NCBI RefSeq assembly: GCF_963678635.1 | Contig: NC_087062.1 | Coordinates: forward strand, 96,773,705-96,837,704 | Origin: Symsagittifera roscoffensis | Taxonomy: Eukaryota; Xenacoelomorpha; Acoela; Convolutidae | DNA: 64,000 nt | Direction of reading: 5' to 3' | In this document: piece by piece, positions 1-9,228 of the stretch | Layout: every line of letters begins with the position of its first letter | How positions within the stretch are numbered: the first letter of the stretch is position 1 | Program-made: the position numbers and the translations under genes | The notes under the pieces: generated by a model | Databases searched by the model: none | What the model was told of the DNA's origin: nothing | Seen by the model: the letters and a program-made list of their open reading frames with translations, nothing else

Positions 1-275
1 GTTATCAGGGGAAAATTTTTAGGAGGGGAGTATCTTTGACAAGTTAATTATTCCGCTCCACGGGATATCGGGGGAACCTCGACAGCTCCTCACGGTTCAA
101 TTTTTAAATCCCGCCTAATCTTTTAATCCCAACGTTATCTGGAGAACGGATGACAGCTCTAGTTTTTTATATTATTTTTTAACTTGTTTTTTTTTCTTTT
201 TTCAGAAAATTATCCCACGATCATTTGACGGATGCATATTAGTAGTTCCCCACAGAGTTATTGAAGCGTGAATTA
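1..275 (+). repeat. R1 non-coding repeat of Polinton-type unit, inner part
   Basis: This is the first copy of a sequence that recurs in inverted orientation at 27617-27890 and in the same orientation at about 40988-41262 and 53895-54170. It contains a conserved GC-richer stretch (CCGCTCCACGGGATATCG) and a poly-T tract. In the other copies it is the PRO-side part of the ~950-bp R1 repeat; the outer part lies beyond the window edge. It is interrupted at 275/276 by retroelement A, and its continuation resumes at 23279. Confidence 0.75.
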
Positions 276-1052
276 TGTAACATTCGTCTACTTCGGTCAC
301 ATATGAGGCTTAAGGAAAATAGGCCCTATAACCATTGGCTCAAGATTCAGGGACAATATCTCTTGTGTTTTTCTACCTCAAAACGGTCGGAGCCAATTCG
401 GTTCGCTTGCGACATGAGACTACAACCCGTTACAGCTTACAGGCTACTACCAAAAAATCCACCCCCCCCACTCTAGAGATAAGAACATACCCATACTTAG
501 GTCTCAAAATACCCAAAATACGCGAACGCCGTTAAAAACCGGGTCGGAACAATCCGTTAAGTTACTTTTTATTAGACAGTGGAACTTTGATCCATTTCAG
601 ATGGATCAACCTAAAACTCGCCTTATCTCAACATAACAATCAAAAAACACACCCAAGAAAATTAAATTAGGGACTCACATGTTGATGCACTCAAGCACAG
701 GGAGTAATTAAATGGATGATCAACTCGAGAATTAGGTAAGATAACTAGATAAGTTCAATACTAATCAGTTTTAATAACAGAAGTAAGATTTGACTCTAGA
801 ATTGGAGTTTTTGTATGAACCATTGGGACACTCAAGCTGTCCACCTTTCCATTGAAGGTTCACTCTGGTTCAGGTGAATTTCGATCTCCTCTCGGGAATA
901 CTCTGTCTTCTATCTCAGATAGGACAGCTCTACTCTTGTTCTCTATGACGGAAATTGCGAATAGCAATTTCCCACTGTTTTTATCTGACTACTTTCCCGC
1001 AATTGTGAATTCGGTCGTTCTGATTTATTTCATGTTGTTTTCAGTTTCTGCG
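276..1052 (-). repeat. 3' LTR of retroelement A (outer end deleted)
   Basis: It aligns collinearly with 22391-23163 from TGTAACATTCG onwards. Similarity stops abruptly after TTTCTGCG (about 1052). Compared with the complete right LTR and the LTR at 47158-48048, the last ~115 bp (the sense-strand start of U3) is missing and the sequence jumps into the untranslated region next to the accessory genes. The two LTRs of A differ at scattered positions, so the insertion is not brand new. Confidence 0.85.
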
Positions 1053-1446
1053 TGCTGTCGTCTGTCAGTGAATCTCAGTAAGCCGAGTGTTGCTCAAGGT
1101 ACAGTGCCAGTGGTCATTTACAGAAGTTTGCAGCAGACCTAAGTTTATCTACACCCCAAAATTTATTACCATGTAAAGTTTTAGTACTATCGCTAAACAG
1201 CAACCAAAATCTGCATATACCTGCACCTTTGAATTCTCGCTTTTCAAACCAACGATTTAAAATTTCTTTTGTCCTATTCAATCAGGAAATTGTCATGCAG
1301 CATTTTGATTTATATAATAAAGATAGCATATTAATAACAATATCTGATTCGTTAAAACTTCTTTTTCGTGAACCCAGATTTCATCCGAATTCACGCTCAA
1401 GCCCTCTTTCCTTCTCAAGGCTCAAGACTCCCTTTGAGCCACCCGC
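1053..1446 (-). other. 3' untranslated region of retroelement A
   Basis: This lies between the last accessory ORF (stop at 1447) and the LTR. It aligns with 48085-48464 of element B, including a shared block around CAGTGCCAGTGGT and TTTACAGAAGTTTGCAGCAGA, which supports a real 3' end rather than random sequence. I see no gene in it. Confidence 0.6.
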
Positions 1447-1749
1447 TCATTTCGTGCTCTTCGCCTTTGAGGTACCAGACCCAGATGTACTTGGCACCGC
1501 AAACTGTCTCAACAGTGCTTCTTCATCATCGGAGCTAATTACGATCTCCTCCCAAGCCTTCAGTTGTTCAAAGGATCGCATCCCTTCCCTTTGCTCCTGT
1601 AATCTCTTTGCTTGGTTGGGCAGTCCCTTCACTCTCGATTCCCGGTTCAAACAGAAGGAGTTGTGAAGGCTCAGGCTCACATTCTTCGACAAGTCTTCAT
1701 CTAGTATCGACTCCTTCGCCTTGGTGTTGTCTCTAGACACTCTACCCAC
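1447..1749 (-). CDS. C-terminal piece of the large retroelement accessory protein
   Basis: This 100-residue reading frame is rich in K, E, R and S and ends with an acidic/serine segment (SSDDEE) and a basic tail (TSKAKSTK). The track to its left and right shows that it is not a separate gene. The same frame is open upstream to about 1910 except for one TGA near 1787, and the corresponding part of element B (48465-48794) has a matching protein with a sense codon at that place. It is probably the tail of the protein whose preceding part is 1923-2834. I do not recognise the family. Confidence 0.55.
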   Translation of the reverse strand: MGRVSRDNTKAKESILDEDLSKNVSLSLHNSFCLNRESRVKGLPNQAKRLQEQREGMRSFEQLKAWEEIVISSDDEEALLRQFAVPSTSGSGTSKAKSTK

Positions 1750-1922
1750 TCTTTTCCATCCCGTCGTGATCGCATTTCAATGGGTTAGCAGAGGTCTCTT
1801 GAAAGCTTCCGGTCCAATCTCAGCCTGGAACTGTCGATGCTCCTTTTGATATTTCCTCATGTGATCTTTCGTTATCTTGTATAACCAAGACGTCAATGAC
1901 GCTCGAAACCAAGGAAAGAACC

Positions 1923-2834
1923 TCAAAGAACCTCACTTATGTGTCTGACTTCCATTGGTATGGCGAATACTTTGCATGCAGTCTCAAACAACTCGAGTCT
2001 CCTGCTGTAATCTATCGCGTATATCGACTCAGTCGTTGGCGTCTTTGTTTCCTGATACTTCTTTACATTCTCTTCAATCCATCTTAGAACCAGCATCGTA
2101 CTCACCGTCAAGAGCGTCACCTTTTGCCGGTGATCCGGTAATCCTATCGACCGAATTTCTTCCACATCCCATACCAGGCAGAGGTTCGGTTGATGTGGAT
2201 ACCACACCATTTGTGCCAGACAGTGGCATGGGCATTCTCCATGGGTGATCTGAATGCTCCTGAGGTTGCGCTCTCCCGAGGCTTCCAAGAGAGGTTCAAG
2301 CTCCATCATTTTCTCATGCATCTTATCGTTCTTCTCCATGTTTGGAGCATCCCCCACAGGTTTTCCGATCACGTTTTGTCTCTCGTGGTCGCTTGTGTTC
2401 TCACTTTCCAACCTCAAAAGCTCTTCTCCCCAGATTTCACTCAAGTCATCTCTCAATTCTTTTGGCACTGTCCCTCGGATTTTTCTCAACAACTTGTGTG
2501 AGTGATGCGACATCCGAGCCAACCTCACGCACTTGGGCACTGAGAAGACTTTGTCCACTAATATTCTCTGGATGGATACCTCCACCATCGCCATGTGCAG
2601 TGGGTAGTGGCTTCCACACAAGTTGGCCATCACTGACCCTATTAGGAATTTCGCATTCAATGGCAGACCATGGGCTTCGCGCATGGGAAATCCCATTTCC
2701 GCCTCGAGACCGACCTTCCAGCTCCGGATGTGCTTTTGAGTCACCTGCAACACCCCAGGCCATGATTCCACGCTCAAAGCAGTCACCAAATGGTTTTCAG
2801 ACTCTAGCCTCTCCAGTGACTGTAGACTGCACAT
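1923..2834 (-). CDS. Unrecognised accessory protein segment (near C terminus)
   Basis: A 303-residue frame, no signal peptide, with a Cys/His patch (GECPCHC, about residue 200) and conserved Trp residues. Element B carries a recognisable homologue at 48853-49822, so the segment was maintained in more than one family member. The frame is open upstream through a TAA just before the apparent start (2834) and matches B there, so the displayed ATG is probably internal. It ends at a frameshift next to a 10-bp direct duplication (GAGGTTCTTT twice, about 1913-1932). Function unknown; it is best read as part of one long broken ORF running from about 5700 to 1447. Confidence 0.55.
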   Translation of the reverse strand: MCSLQSLERLESENHLVTALSVESWPGVLQVTQKHIRSWKVGLEAEMGFPMREAHGLPLNAKFLIGSVMANLCGSHYPLHMAMVEVSIQRILVDKVFSVPKCVRLARMSHHSHKLLRKIRGTVPKELRDDLSEIWGEELLRLESENTSDHERQNVIGKPVGDAPNMEKNDKMHEKMMELEPLLEASGERNLRSIQITHGECPCHCLAQMVWYPHQPNLCLVWDVEEIRSIGLPDHRQKVTLLTVSTMLVLRWIEENVKKYQETKTPTTESIYAIDYSRRLELFETACKVFAIPMEVRHISEVL

Positions 2835-2896
2835 CCTTTAAAAGAATCCGAGAGCTGTTGCTATGTTCACCGTGGTTCTCGCGTAACACTCTGCCA

Positions 2897-3958
2897 CTAA
2901 TTGCACTTCACTCTTCTCCCTCTCCGTGATGTCTCAAACCAAGTGACCAGATCTTCTTTTTGAAAGGACAGTATCCTGACGCATGATCGTCCATCGCAGG
3001 TGTGCTCTCCACTCCCACACGTCGAATCCAGACAGCTACCCGGCTCCATCTTCCTTGCTGGCCCAAGTTTATTCGTCTTTTCGCCTGAGTCCTTCACCCG
3101 AGGTAAGATCAGTTTGTGCACTACACTCAATGTTGCTAGATCTTCATCTTCCGTTGGTGCTAACCTCACCCGCTCCGTGGTTTCCTCGACCAGGCTCGCG
3201 TGGGGATGTGGGCACCAGGAGGGCCTTAGTAACTTCCATACCACTCCCAAGTTCGAGATTAACAAGCCATTGCCATTACCCATCTTCAGTTCCACTCTCT
3301 TGCTCGAGCGCGGTATGCTCAGCACCTCCGGCGTTTTCCCGAGAATCAAGCCCAGACTCGGTCTCTCTCTCTCCACTGCGTCTATTTCCACTATTTTCTC
3401 TGTCCAAAACTTCAGCAGCTCTGCTACCTCGTGTTTCCTGTGAGCACATCCAGCCTCTGAGTCTATGAAGGGATTGTAGGCTATCCCCATTACTCCCGAC
3501 ACGTACTGAAATTCTCCTTTCTCACTGGGTCTCGAGTACTCCTCTGACGAGGCCAACTTACGGTGAACATCGTGTTCCTCTTCGAACTTCTTGTTGTAAA
3601 AACTCCGTACCTCGTCTAGCTTTCTATGGCTCTCCAGGGATAGTCTTGAACCATCCTCCTTTTCTATTCCAGTACTGTGATATACGTTCAAGATGACTGT
3701 TGAGACTCTCCTTTCCACTGTTTTACTTCCGCTTGCTCTTTGGTGACATGCTAAGATGGTGCTATCAGTCATCAATGACATTCTCCAACTCAAGAAACAG
3801 GTAGCATCTTTCCTCCTTGCCAGGCTCAAGCCTGAATTATCCCTGGCAACGTGTTGCATCAGCACTTGATACACCTCTAGTTTCTTGCCTCCTAACTTCA
3901 GCCTGTCGTACGAGATCAGTGTCCCCAACTCTATTCCCACCTGACTCCATGCAAACAT
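2897..3958 (-). CDS. Unrecognised accessory protein segment (middle)
   Basis: A 353-residue frame without obvious membrane segments. It contains a Cys-containing motif CGSGEHTCDG near residue 315, shared with B as CGGGEHSCDG (49959-50153), and a conserved RERPSLGLxLxKxPEV block shared with 50166-50405. The frame is open upstream of the shown start (3958) to about 4020, and B aligns there too, so this ATG is not the true start. The 5' end of this segment is also found fused to mCP at 33766-33955. Family not recognised. Confidence 0.6.
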   Translation of the reverse strand: MFAWSQVGIELGTLISYDRLKLGGKKLEVYQVLMQHVARDNSGLSLARRKDATCFLSWRMSLMTDSTILACHQRASGSKTVERRVSTVILNVYHSTGIEKEDGSRLSLESHRKLDEVRSFYNKKFEEEHDVHRKLASSEEYSRPSEKGEFQYVSGVMGIAYNPFIDSEAGCAHRKHEVAELLKFWTEKIVEIDAVERERPSLGLILGKTPEVLSIPRSSKRVELKMGNGNGLLISNLGVVWKLLRPSWCPHPHASLVEETTERVRLAPTEDEDLATLSVVHKLILPRVKDSGEKTNKLGPARKMEPGSCLDSTCGSGEHTCDGRSCVRILSFQKEDLVTWFETSRRGRRVKCN

Positions 3959-4640
3959 TAGTTGTCCTGCGGTTCTAATGAAGGGATTCGCATCAATGGC
4001 GATGCCGATGAGGTTGTCCTCATCGCTTCTTCAAAATGATCCTTTAACAAGTTCTGCCACGTCCTCTTCAGTTGGTTCCCCAATTCTATTTTGTTAACCT
4101 CAGCCTTTTGCTGGGTAGCCCAATTACGTCGCTTGCGTGCCACTCCACTGTCTTTAAGCAGTCCTCCATTTCTTTCAATGTCTCGAGGGCCACCCACCAT
4201 GGCCGGGAGGTATTCCTCGTTTTATTCCTTTCAAGAGGATCATTCGTTATTTGCTTCCCAGTGGCCTGGTGCCCCTTTGAGACCCATTCCTTGCCGTCAT
4301 CCACTTCCCATGTCTGTCCGTTCGTTGAACCTCTTCTCACGTTCGTCTTCTGGGGCCTGAAGTCCTGCTCAGATGTCGAAATGGTGGAAACCTCTATTTC
4401 CTTCTCCACTTCGAGTGGTCTTCTGAGCTCCGTGTTGCTCTTGTAGGCCGCCGTCTTGCACCGCGCCAGAACCATGAGCGCCGTCTCTCTCTCAAATTTC
4501 TCTCAGAGACAGCATCCGCCGAAGGACTACTCAATCCCTCTAACTCTTTTTTTCTCTTGCGAGACTTCACATCTCTGCTTGAGGGCGTTGTCGTTATCAT
4601 CACTGATTCGACCTCTTTGTATCCATCCAACCCTTCCAAC
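3958..4640 (-). pseudogene. Frameshifted accessory segment linking 4527 and 3958
   Basis: Three overlapping frames (4639-4394, 4475-4086, 4200-3958) each carry part of the similarity to element B (51476-51721 and about 51850-52000). Frame changes fall at a run of seven A's near 4545, at a GA-repeat near 4485, and near 4150. Shared features include RNTSRPWWVALE and NWATQQKAE. This pattern indicates one reading frame broken by short slippage-type indels. No domain recognised. Confidence 0.55.
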
Positions 4641-5660
4641 TCTTGCCTCCCCCCCTGCTCGAGCCTTAAGGATATTAATACTTTTAATCAAATTACTAGT
4701 TCCAGCCTTATCTCCTTTTACACTTTCAACTATTTTATCTACAGTTTTTTGTTTCAGAGTAGAGCTGCCTTTACATTCGTCGTCTCTGGTCGTCGATCGC
4801 GCCTTTCTTCGCTCGACCAGCTTGCTTAGCAGTTCCTTTCTCGCCTTCTCATCCAGACCTGTTCCCATCAGAAGCGGCTCTCCGAATTTCACCACTGTGT
4901 CCCACAGTTCATCCTTGAATTTGTCTAGCGTAGTCTCGCTGTTCACTTCTTGATTGAACTCTATCAAGAATTCTCGCCAAGTGTCCTCATCCAGAGTCCC
5001 TAGGAAAATGTCCTTATTTCCCTCGAACGTTTTTTTCCCCCTTTTTTCCGCACACAAGAGTATCATTCCCATATTGGAATTCTCACTCGTCAGTGGCAAC
5101 TCTAGATTTTTACGGGGAGACGGGGTCAGAGGTGGAGTGGCGGTATCTGCCCATTTCTCTTCGCTCAGATCTTTCAACAGCTCTTGAGTGGTGAACTCCT
5201 CCCTCGATGGCCTTGGTTCTGGCGTATTGCCCACTTCCATGTCCTCTCCGGCTTCGCTGAGGGTCTCGTCCATACTTTCTTCTCCTGATTCGACTCTTCT
5301 TCTCTCAAGAATCCTCTTGATTCTATCTTTCACAAGGCCGCTCCTCTTGTCTCCAGGGGTGCCCACCGACAGGGGTGATGGCGTCGCTGGGTCCAATTTC
5401 TTATACTCCGGCAGGGCCATGTACAGCTGACATGCTGCGTCCAGCTTTCTTCCCTCTTGTCTCATCTCCACCTGCTCCAGCCCGTAGGGTACCAGGTACT
5501 CCCTTGTTGCGAACTTCATATCGTCCTTCAAAGCAATGTGCCCATGGTTCACGATCATCCTGCCATCGTCCCACACTGGCAGCATGTTCTCAAATCCCCC
5601 TTGCTCAAGCGTTCTCAAGACCTCTCGCACCTCAAGCATTGGGGGAAGTGACCCTCTCAT
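4527..5660 (-). CDS. Unrecognised acidic accessory protein segment
   Basis: A 377-residue frame with an acidic, serine-rich centre (ESGEESMDETLSEAGED, about residues 124-141) and a Lys-rich C-terminal part. The homologous stretch in element B is at 51979-52766 plus decayed sequence to about 53100. The frame is open upstream to about 5700, overlapping the end of the preceding protein in the -1 frame; in both A and B the coding signal moves from one frame to the other here. Function unknown. No signal peptide or membrane helix. Confidence 0.6.
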   Translation of the reverse strand: MRGSLPPMLEVREVLRTLEQGGFENMLPVWDDGRMIVNHGHIALKDDMKFATREYLVPYGLEQVEMRQEGRKLDAACQLYMALPEYKKLDPATPSPLSVGTPGDKRSGLVKDRIKRILERRRVESGEESMDETLSEAGEDMEVGNTPEPRPSREEFTTQELLKDLSEEKWADTATPPLTPSPRKNLELPLTSENSNMGMILLCAEKRGKKTFEGNKDIFLGTLDEDTWREFLIEFNQEVNSETTLDKFKDELWDTVVKFGEPLLMGTGLDEKARKELLSKLVERRKARSTTRDDECKGSSTLKQKTVDKIVESVKGDKAGTSNLIKSINILKARAGGEARVGRVGWIQRGRISDDNDNALKQRCEVSQEKKRVRGIE

Positions 5661-5686
5661 CTTCTTCGCTTGAGTCGTCCACGAGT

Positions 5687-7132
5687 TTATCTTCGCCTCA
5701 CTAGTGTGGAAATAAACTGCTGTTCTTCTGCTGCCGCCCTCGCGAATATGGATGGGACTACTAGGGGACTGTTCATTCCTAGGGTCATTCTCCTGACTGT
5801 TGGGAACTCGGGGATGGTAGCTGGCAAGATTTCCTTCTCCATAATTGCCTCTAGCTCCCTCTTGACCAGTTGGAAGCTATTCTTCCAACCAGGAATCTTC
5901 AAGATCTCCTGTCCACCCGCTGTCAGAGGGTTCAATTTCCAGAACATAGGATATGTTTCGATGGGGCACTCACGTCTGCCTCCCATTCTACACTGCAGTG
6001 GTCCTCGGAAATTATACACCATCAGTTCTGCATCTTTCACCTTTCCGAAAAGCACTGTATTGCTCATCCGTGCCCTCAGCATCTCCTGTTGACACCAATT
6101 GAGCGCCGTCCCGTCCAGCACACTTATGAGGCTCAAGTGAGCCACGGAGTTACGATACGCCGTCACCAGTGGATCCGGGAATGCATATGTCACAGCCGGT
6201 CCATAAATGCAGGTTACGACCTCCTCTAGACCCCGGATTATCCCTATCGGGTCCGACCTCATCGCCAGGCACAGATCAGTTAACAAAGGCATGCCAAAAT
6301 TCAACTTCCTCCACTCCTCTCTCGTCTTCGGATATTTCTCTTCACCAGTCATGTATTGATTCTGCATCATGAGGTATTGCACTAGCAGCGTCTTCAGCCC
6401 TGCTGCACACTTATAGGAATAAGTGTCGATGCTCGAGTGGACTTTCCCTATCGACAGGGGCTCCCCATACTTCATCAGTCGATGAAATGACACCAGTTCA
6501 CCATGGGTTAGGAGCACCAGTGCCAGATACCCGTCAATCCGGATTGTTTTCACACCTCGACTGAATATGTACGCTGGGCCCATGTTAAACAAGTATCTGG
6601 GGTAAACCAGGTACAAAGCCAACAGCAGGCTGATGGGCATGCTCAGTATTTCCTGCACAAAGGCTCCAAAGATGGTCGCCTTTGTACCGAACATTTCAGC
6701 CATGAACTCTTTCCCCCAATAAGGACTCAAGAACTTGAGAATCTCGTGATCCCTTTTCGTCCTCAGCTCACCCTTCGCGTGCTCCCTCCAGAATCCTCCG
6801 ATTGCTACCTCGTTTGCAGCTGAAGTAAACCTAGTCACTGTCATCTCTCTTCTCTCGGCCATTTCCAGTTGCTTCTCAAGAAAACGCCAGACTTGCTTCA
6901 CGAGAGGTGGCGCATTCTTTTTTGTTTTGTCTGTGGCGTTCTCCAGCCTTGGTGTCAGAAATGGCCACCAGCCGCTCTCTTGTGTCAGTCGATATGCCAT
7001 CAACTCTAGTTGCTTCTCCGTTGCAGCCACATTCTCTCTCTCATTGCTCGGGCCTCTAGATTTATTGGTGAAACTCGTGATTGTCACCTCCATACTCCGA
7101 AACCACAAGCTGGCCGTCAAGTGACTTATCAC
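5687..7132 (-). CDS. C-terminal part of second SGNH-like accessory protein (unrecognised region)
   Basis: A 481-residue frame directly continuing, in the same frame, the SGNH-like protein at 7190-8110; only a TAG at 7190-7192 separates them and the intervening codons are open. The sequence right after the TAG holds a DDHP motif that could be the SGNH block V. Further on is a hydrophobic stretch around MPISLLLALYLVYPRYLF, not clearly a membrane helix, and Cys residues near the C terminus (LQCRMGGRRECP). Element B retains only the last part (53190-53571). The remainder matches no family I recognise. Confidence 0.6.
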   Translation of the reverse strand: MISHLTASLWFRSMEVTITSFTNKSRGPSNERENVAATEKQLELMAYRLTQESGWWPFLTPRLENATDKTKKNAPPLVKQVWRFLEKQLEMAERREMTVTRFTSAANEVAIGGFWREHAKGELRTKRDHEILKFLSPYWGKEFMAEMFGTKATIFGAFVQEILSMPISLLLALYLVYPRYLFNMGPAYIFSRGVKTIRIDGYLALVLLTHGELVSFHRLMKYGEPLSIGKVHSSIDTYSYKCAAGLKTLLVQYLMMQNQYMTGEEKYPKTREEWRKLNFGMPLLTDLCLAMRSDPIGIIRGLEEVVTCIYGPAVTYAFPDPLVTAYRNSVAHLSLISVLDGTALNWCQQEMLRARMSNTVLFGKVKDAELMVYNFRGPLQCRMGGRRECPIETYPMFWKLNPLTAGGQEILKIPGWKNSFQLVKRELEAIMEKEILPATIPEFPTVRRMTLGMNSPLVVPSIFARAAAEEQQFISTLVRRR

Positions 7133-7189
7133 TGGGTGATCGTCCCCGATGACTGGACTGAACTTGAGTTGTCTGGCGAAGTTTGATAT

Positions 7190-8110
7190 CTACAGCAAGA
7201 GGACCTCGTCCAACACAATGAGGATGTCTGCTAATCCGTAGAAGCCCCTCAACGCATGAGATACATCCGCCCATGCTGCTGCCAGTTCCGACTTGCGGAG
7301 CCTCAGGTTCGTTGGTTCCAGCTCTCGGTTGGGAGCTGCCATTAGAATCCGCCATTCATTTCCTTCGGCTATCAGGATCAAGACCGCGTATACGAATTGC
7401 AGGGCGGGAGGCATGTTCGCGTATCCAGGAGATGTAGTGAACACCACCTTCGTCTTGGACCCAAACCGTGAGGCGACGTTCTCTTGCACCTCATTCATTG
7501 CTGCGAATGATGTCTGCATTGCTTCCCAAATTCTTTTTGGTGCTGGTTCGTCGCCCTTGAGCTGCTCAAGAAACCCAGTCGCGTGTAAGTGATCATTCAT
7601 CCCCGCAGACAGTAATAACTCGGGCTCGCAAGGCATCTCTGATTTTATTGCTACCACTAGCGTCAACATCTGGTTTAGCTCCGCTCCTGGCAATGAGTAT
7701 GTCAGAGTCTCTGGCCAGAACAACTTAGGAGACGTTCCTTCGAAGTCTGATCCCGCCACGATGACCACCCTCGCAGCAGCTGGATCTGCTCTATCATAAA
7801 CTGCCAGGGTCTTGGCCAGCTGGGTGCTCCCACAGGGTTTCCCGTACCTAGGATCATCCGCCAGCCTCGTGCCTTCATAGGCGCCATCTGGCAGCTCCAT
7901 TTCCCCTGGGTTCAACAGTTTATCCACCACCCTTAACTGCGCCGGAGTTGCCAATCTGGTCCTGGCAATGCTTGTTCGATGTTTGGGGGGTTCCGCTATG
8001 AAACCCGGACTTCCCAGCAACTTGAGAGGCCTGTAATTGCCTGTAATTGCCATGATGGGTCCCATGATCGACTTCGTGGGAATCCCGGTCAAGTCCGCAG
8101 TTTCCATCAT
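7190..8110 (-). CDS. Second SGNH-hydrolase-like protein of the accessory module
   Basis: A 306-residue frame. A hydrophobic strand leads to AGSDFEG (residues 119-125, block I position), then PGAELNQML (block II-like Gly), then LLSAGMNDHLH (block III, GxND type), in the order and spacing of SGNH hydrolases. The block I Ser is shifted (GSD rather than GDS), so activity is uncertain. The expected block V Asp/His lies just past the TAG at 7190. The start ATG overlaps the stop of the upstream gene as ATGA (8107-8110), typical of coupled translation. A distant duplicate of the SGNH protein upstream is likely. Confidence 0.6.
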   Translation of the reverse strand: MMETADLTGIPTKSIMGPIMAITGNYRPLKLLGSPGFIAEPPKHRTSIARTRLATPAQLRVVDKLLNPGEMELPDGAYEGTRLADDPRYGKPCGSTQLAKTLAVYDRADPAAARVVIVAGSDFEGTSPKLFWPETLTYSLPGAELNQMLTLVVAIKSEMPCEPELLLSAGMNDHLHATGFLEQLKGDEPAPKRIWEAMQTSFAAMNEVQENVASRFGSKTKVVFTTSPGYANMPPALQFVYAVLILIAEGNEWRILMAAPNRELEPTNLRLRKSELAAAWADVSHALRGFYGLADILIVLDEVLLL

Positions 8111-8580
8111 TTTGCTCTCGAGAAATGCGTCTCATGAGCCTTCAACCAGTCCACGCATTGATGTCTAATCAAGTTCTCCTGCGACACTCGTTCAAGACCC
8201 AGAGTTTCCGCTAACTCTAGTCTGCATTCCAGGTCTTCCAAGTCCAACCCTCTCACTTTCTCTGCGTATCTCAACCGAGTGGTCTCCACTGGTCTCTCTA
8301 CCCGCTTACTCTCCTCCACTACCACTGAGGACACTACCGAGCTCTGGGGTGTTGATAACGTCACCTCCTCAGCCTCCATTGGTACGGCACCTGGCATTCT
8401 GGTCTGGTTGCTTCTTGAGCTGTCTCTAGAATCGACCCTTGGTCCCAAACGACTAGACAAAGCCCTCGAGGCAAGGAATGGTGGATTTGGAGGTGGTCCG
8501 AATGTGAATTGGGCAGTCTCCAGCTGCTCCGCCTCTAGCGCGTTTATGTGCCTTTGAAAGACATCATTTAACCATTCAAC
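8107..8580 (-). CDS. C-terminal extension of the SGNH hydrolase, separated by a TGA
   Basis: This is open in the same frame as the SGNH domain (8584-9213), with a single TGA at 8581-8583 between them. It encodes a Ser/Pro-rich linker followed by an acidic Leu/Glu-rich helix (about 8250-8170). The apparent start at 8460 is probably internal. It ends in TGA overlapping the ATG of the next gene. Probably the tail of the SGNH protein rather than a separate gene. Confidence 0.55.
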   Translation of the reverse strand, partial: VEWLNDVFQRHINALEAEQLETAQFTFGPPPNPPFLASRALSSRLGPRVDSRDSSRSNQTRMPGAVPMEAEEVTLSTPQSSVVSSVVVEESKRVERPVETTRLRYAEKVRGLDLEDLECRLELAETLGLERVSQENLIRHQCVDWLKAHETHFSRAK

Positions 8581-9213
8581 TCACCTCGGTCTGTCAAAGT
8601 GGATTCCATCTGCGGACGTATCATCAGGGAATCCAGCCTGCTCCATCTGCTCAGCCACACCCAGCAACCCAACTGGGAGAACGCTCCTTTGGTGACTTTG
8701 TCTGATCGCTTCGTTTAGATTCCTCACCTTCACGTTCATCTCCATGGCGTGCTGATCGGACTTCATGTTATAGGAGACGGTACATACTGTGAGCAGGGCA
8801 GGATCCATTTGAATCCTCAACTCCTCAAGGATGTAGCTCATCTTGTCGTGCAGTCTCGTCACTTTCCTTGCCTCTCCCCTTGACACGTCATTCGTCCCGA
8901 TCATCAGAGTCACCGTGTATACTCTCGCCATCCCTAGCATATCAAGTGTCGCCAACATTTGTGGCTTGGCAGCTCCAGCGAAACTCAAGACAACTGTCTG
9001 CCAGTGTGATTGAATCCGGGTCAACACCCGCAGCAGGCTGTCCCCGATGATTAGGTGGACTGCACCTTCTGGCATACGTGGCTCCGTGAGGTACTCCACC
9101 CAGGCTGCGTCGTGGAAGCAGTCCCTTCTGGCCCTTTGTGCCGAGCTCCAATCCAGGCGATTGTGCCTGTGGTACCTGCTTGCTGTGCTTTTCTTATAGC
9201 TTGAGATCATCAC
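8581..9213 (-). CDS. SGNH/GDSL-family hydrolase in retroelement A
   Basis: A 210-residue frame with the four SGNH blocks in order: IIGDSLL (Ser59, block I), FAGAAKPQML (Gly80, block II), MIGTNDVSRG (Asn108, block III) and DGIHF (Asp202/His205, block V). All catalytic positions are present, so an ester-hydrolase fold is well supported; the substrate is not known. SGNH/GDSL enzymes include carbohydrate and lipid esterases, and an esterase of this superfamily occurs in some CR1-type non-LTR retrotransposons. The frame is shared with the coiled-coil protein upstream (one TAG between) and with the tail downstream (one TGA between). Confidence 0.8.
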   Translation of the reverse strand: MMISSYKKSTASRYHRHNRLDWSSAQRARRDCFHDAAWVEYLTEPRMPEGAVHLIIGDSLLRVLTRIQSHWQTVVLSFAGAAKPQMLATLDMLGMARVYTVTLMIGTNDVSRGEARKVTRLHDKMSYILEELRIQMDPALLTVCTVSYNMKSDQHAMEMNVKVRNLNEAIRQSHQRSVLPVGLLGVAEQMEQAGFPDDTSADGIHFDRPR

Positions 9214-9228
9214 ACTCCTGATCGGTTG

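Noticed and set aside
852-1142. 96-codon plus-strand ORF in the left LTR
   Set aside because: Lies in the LTR and its deleted junction; the counterpart in the right LTR diverges after the LTR/UTR break and no domain is seen.
2983-3468. Plus-strand ORF of 161 codons, and similar plus-strand ORFs over 1.2-19 kb
   Set aside because: These are antisense shadows of the minus-strand retroelement genes; compositions (Ser/Leu/Pro-rich) and lack of any motif fit that.
5687-7132. Membrane or fusion glycoprotein in place of env
   Set aside because: Only one moderately hydrophobic stretch, with no signal peptide, no C-terminal anchor and no N-glycosylation/Cys pattern typical of an envelope protein.
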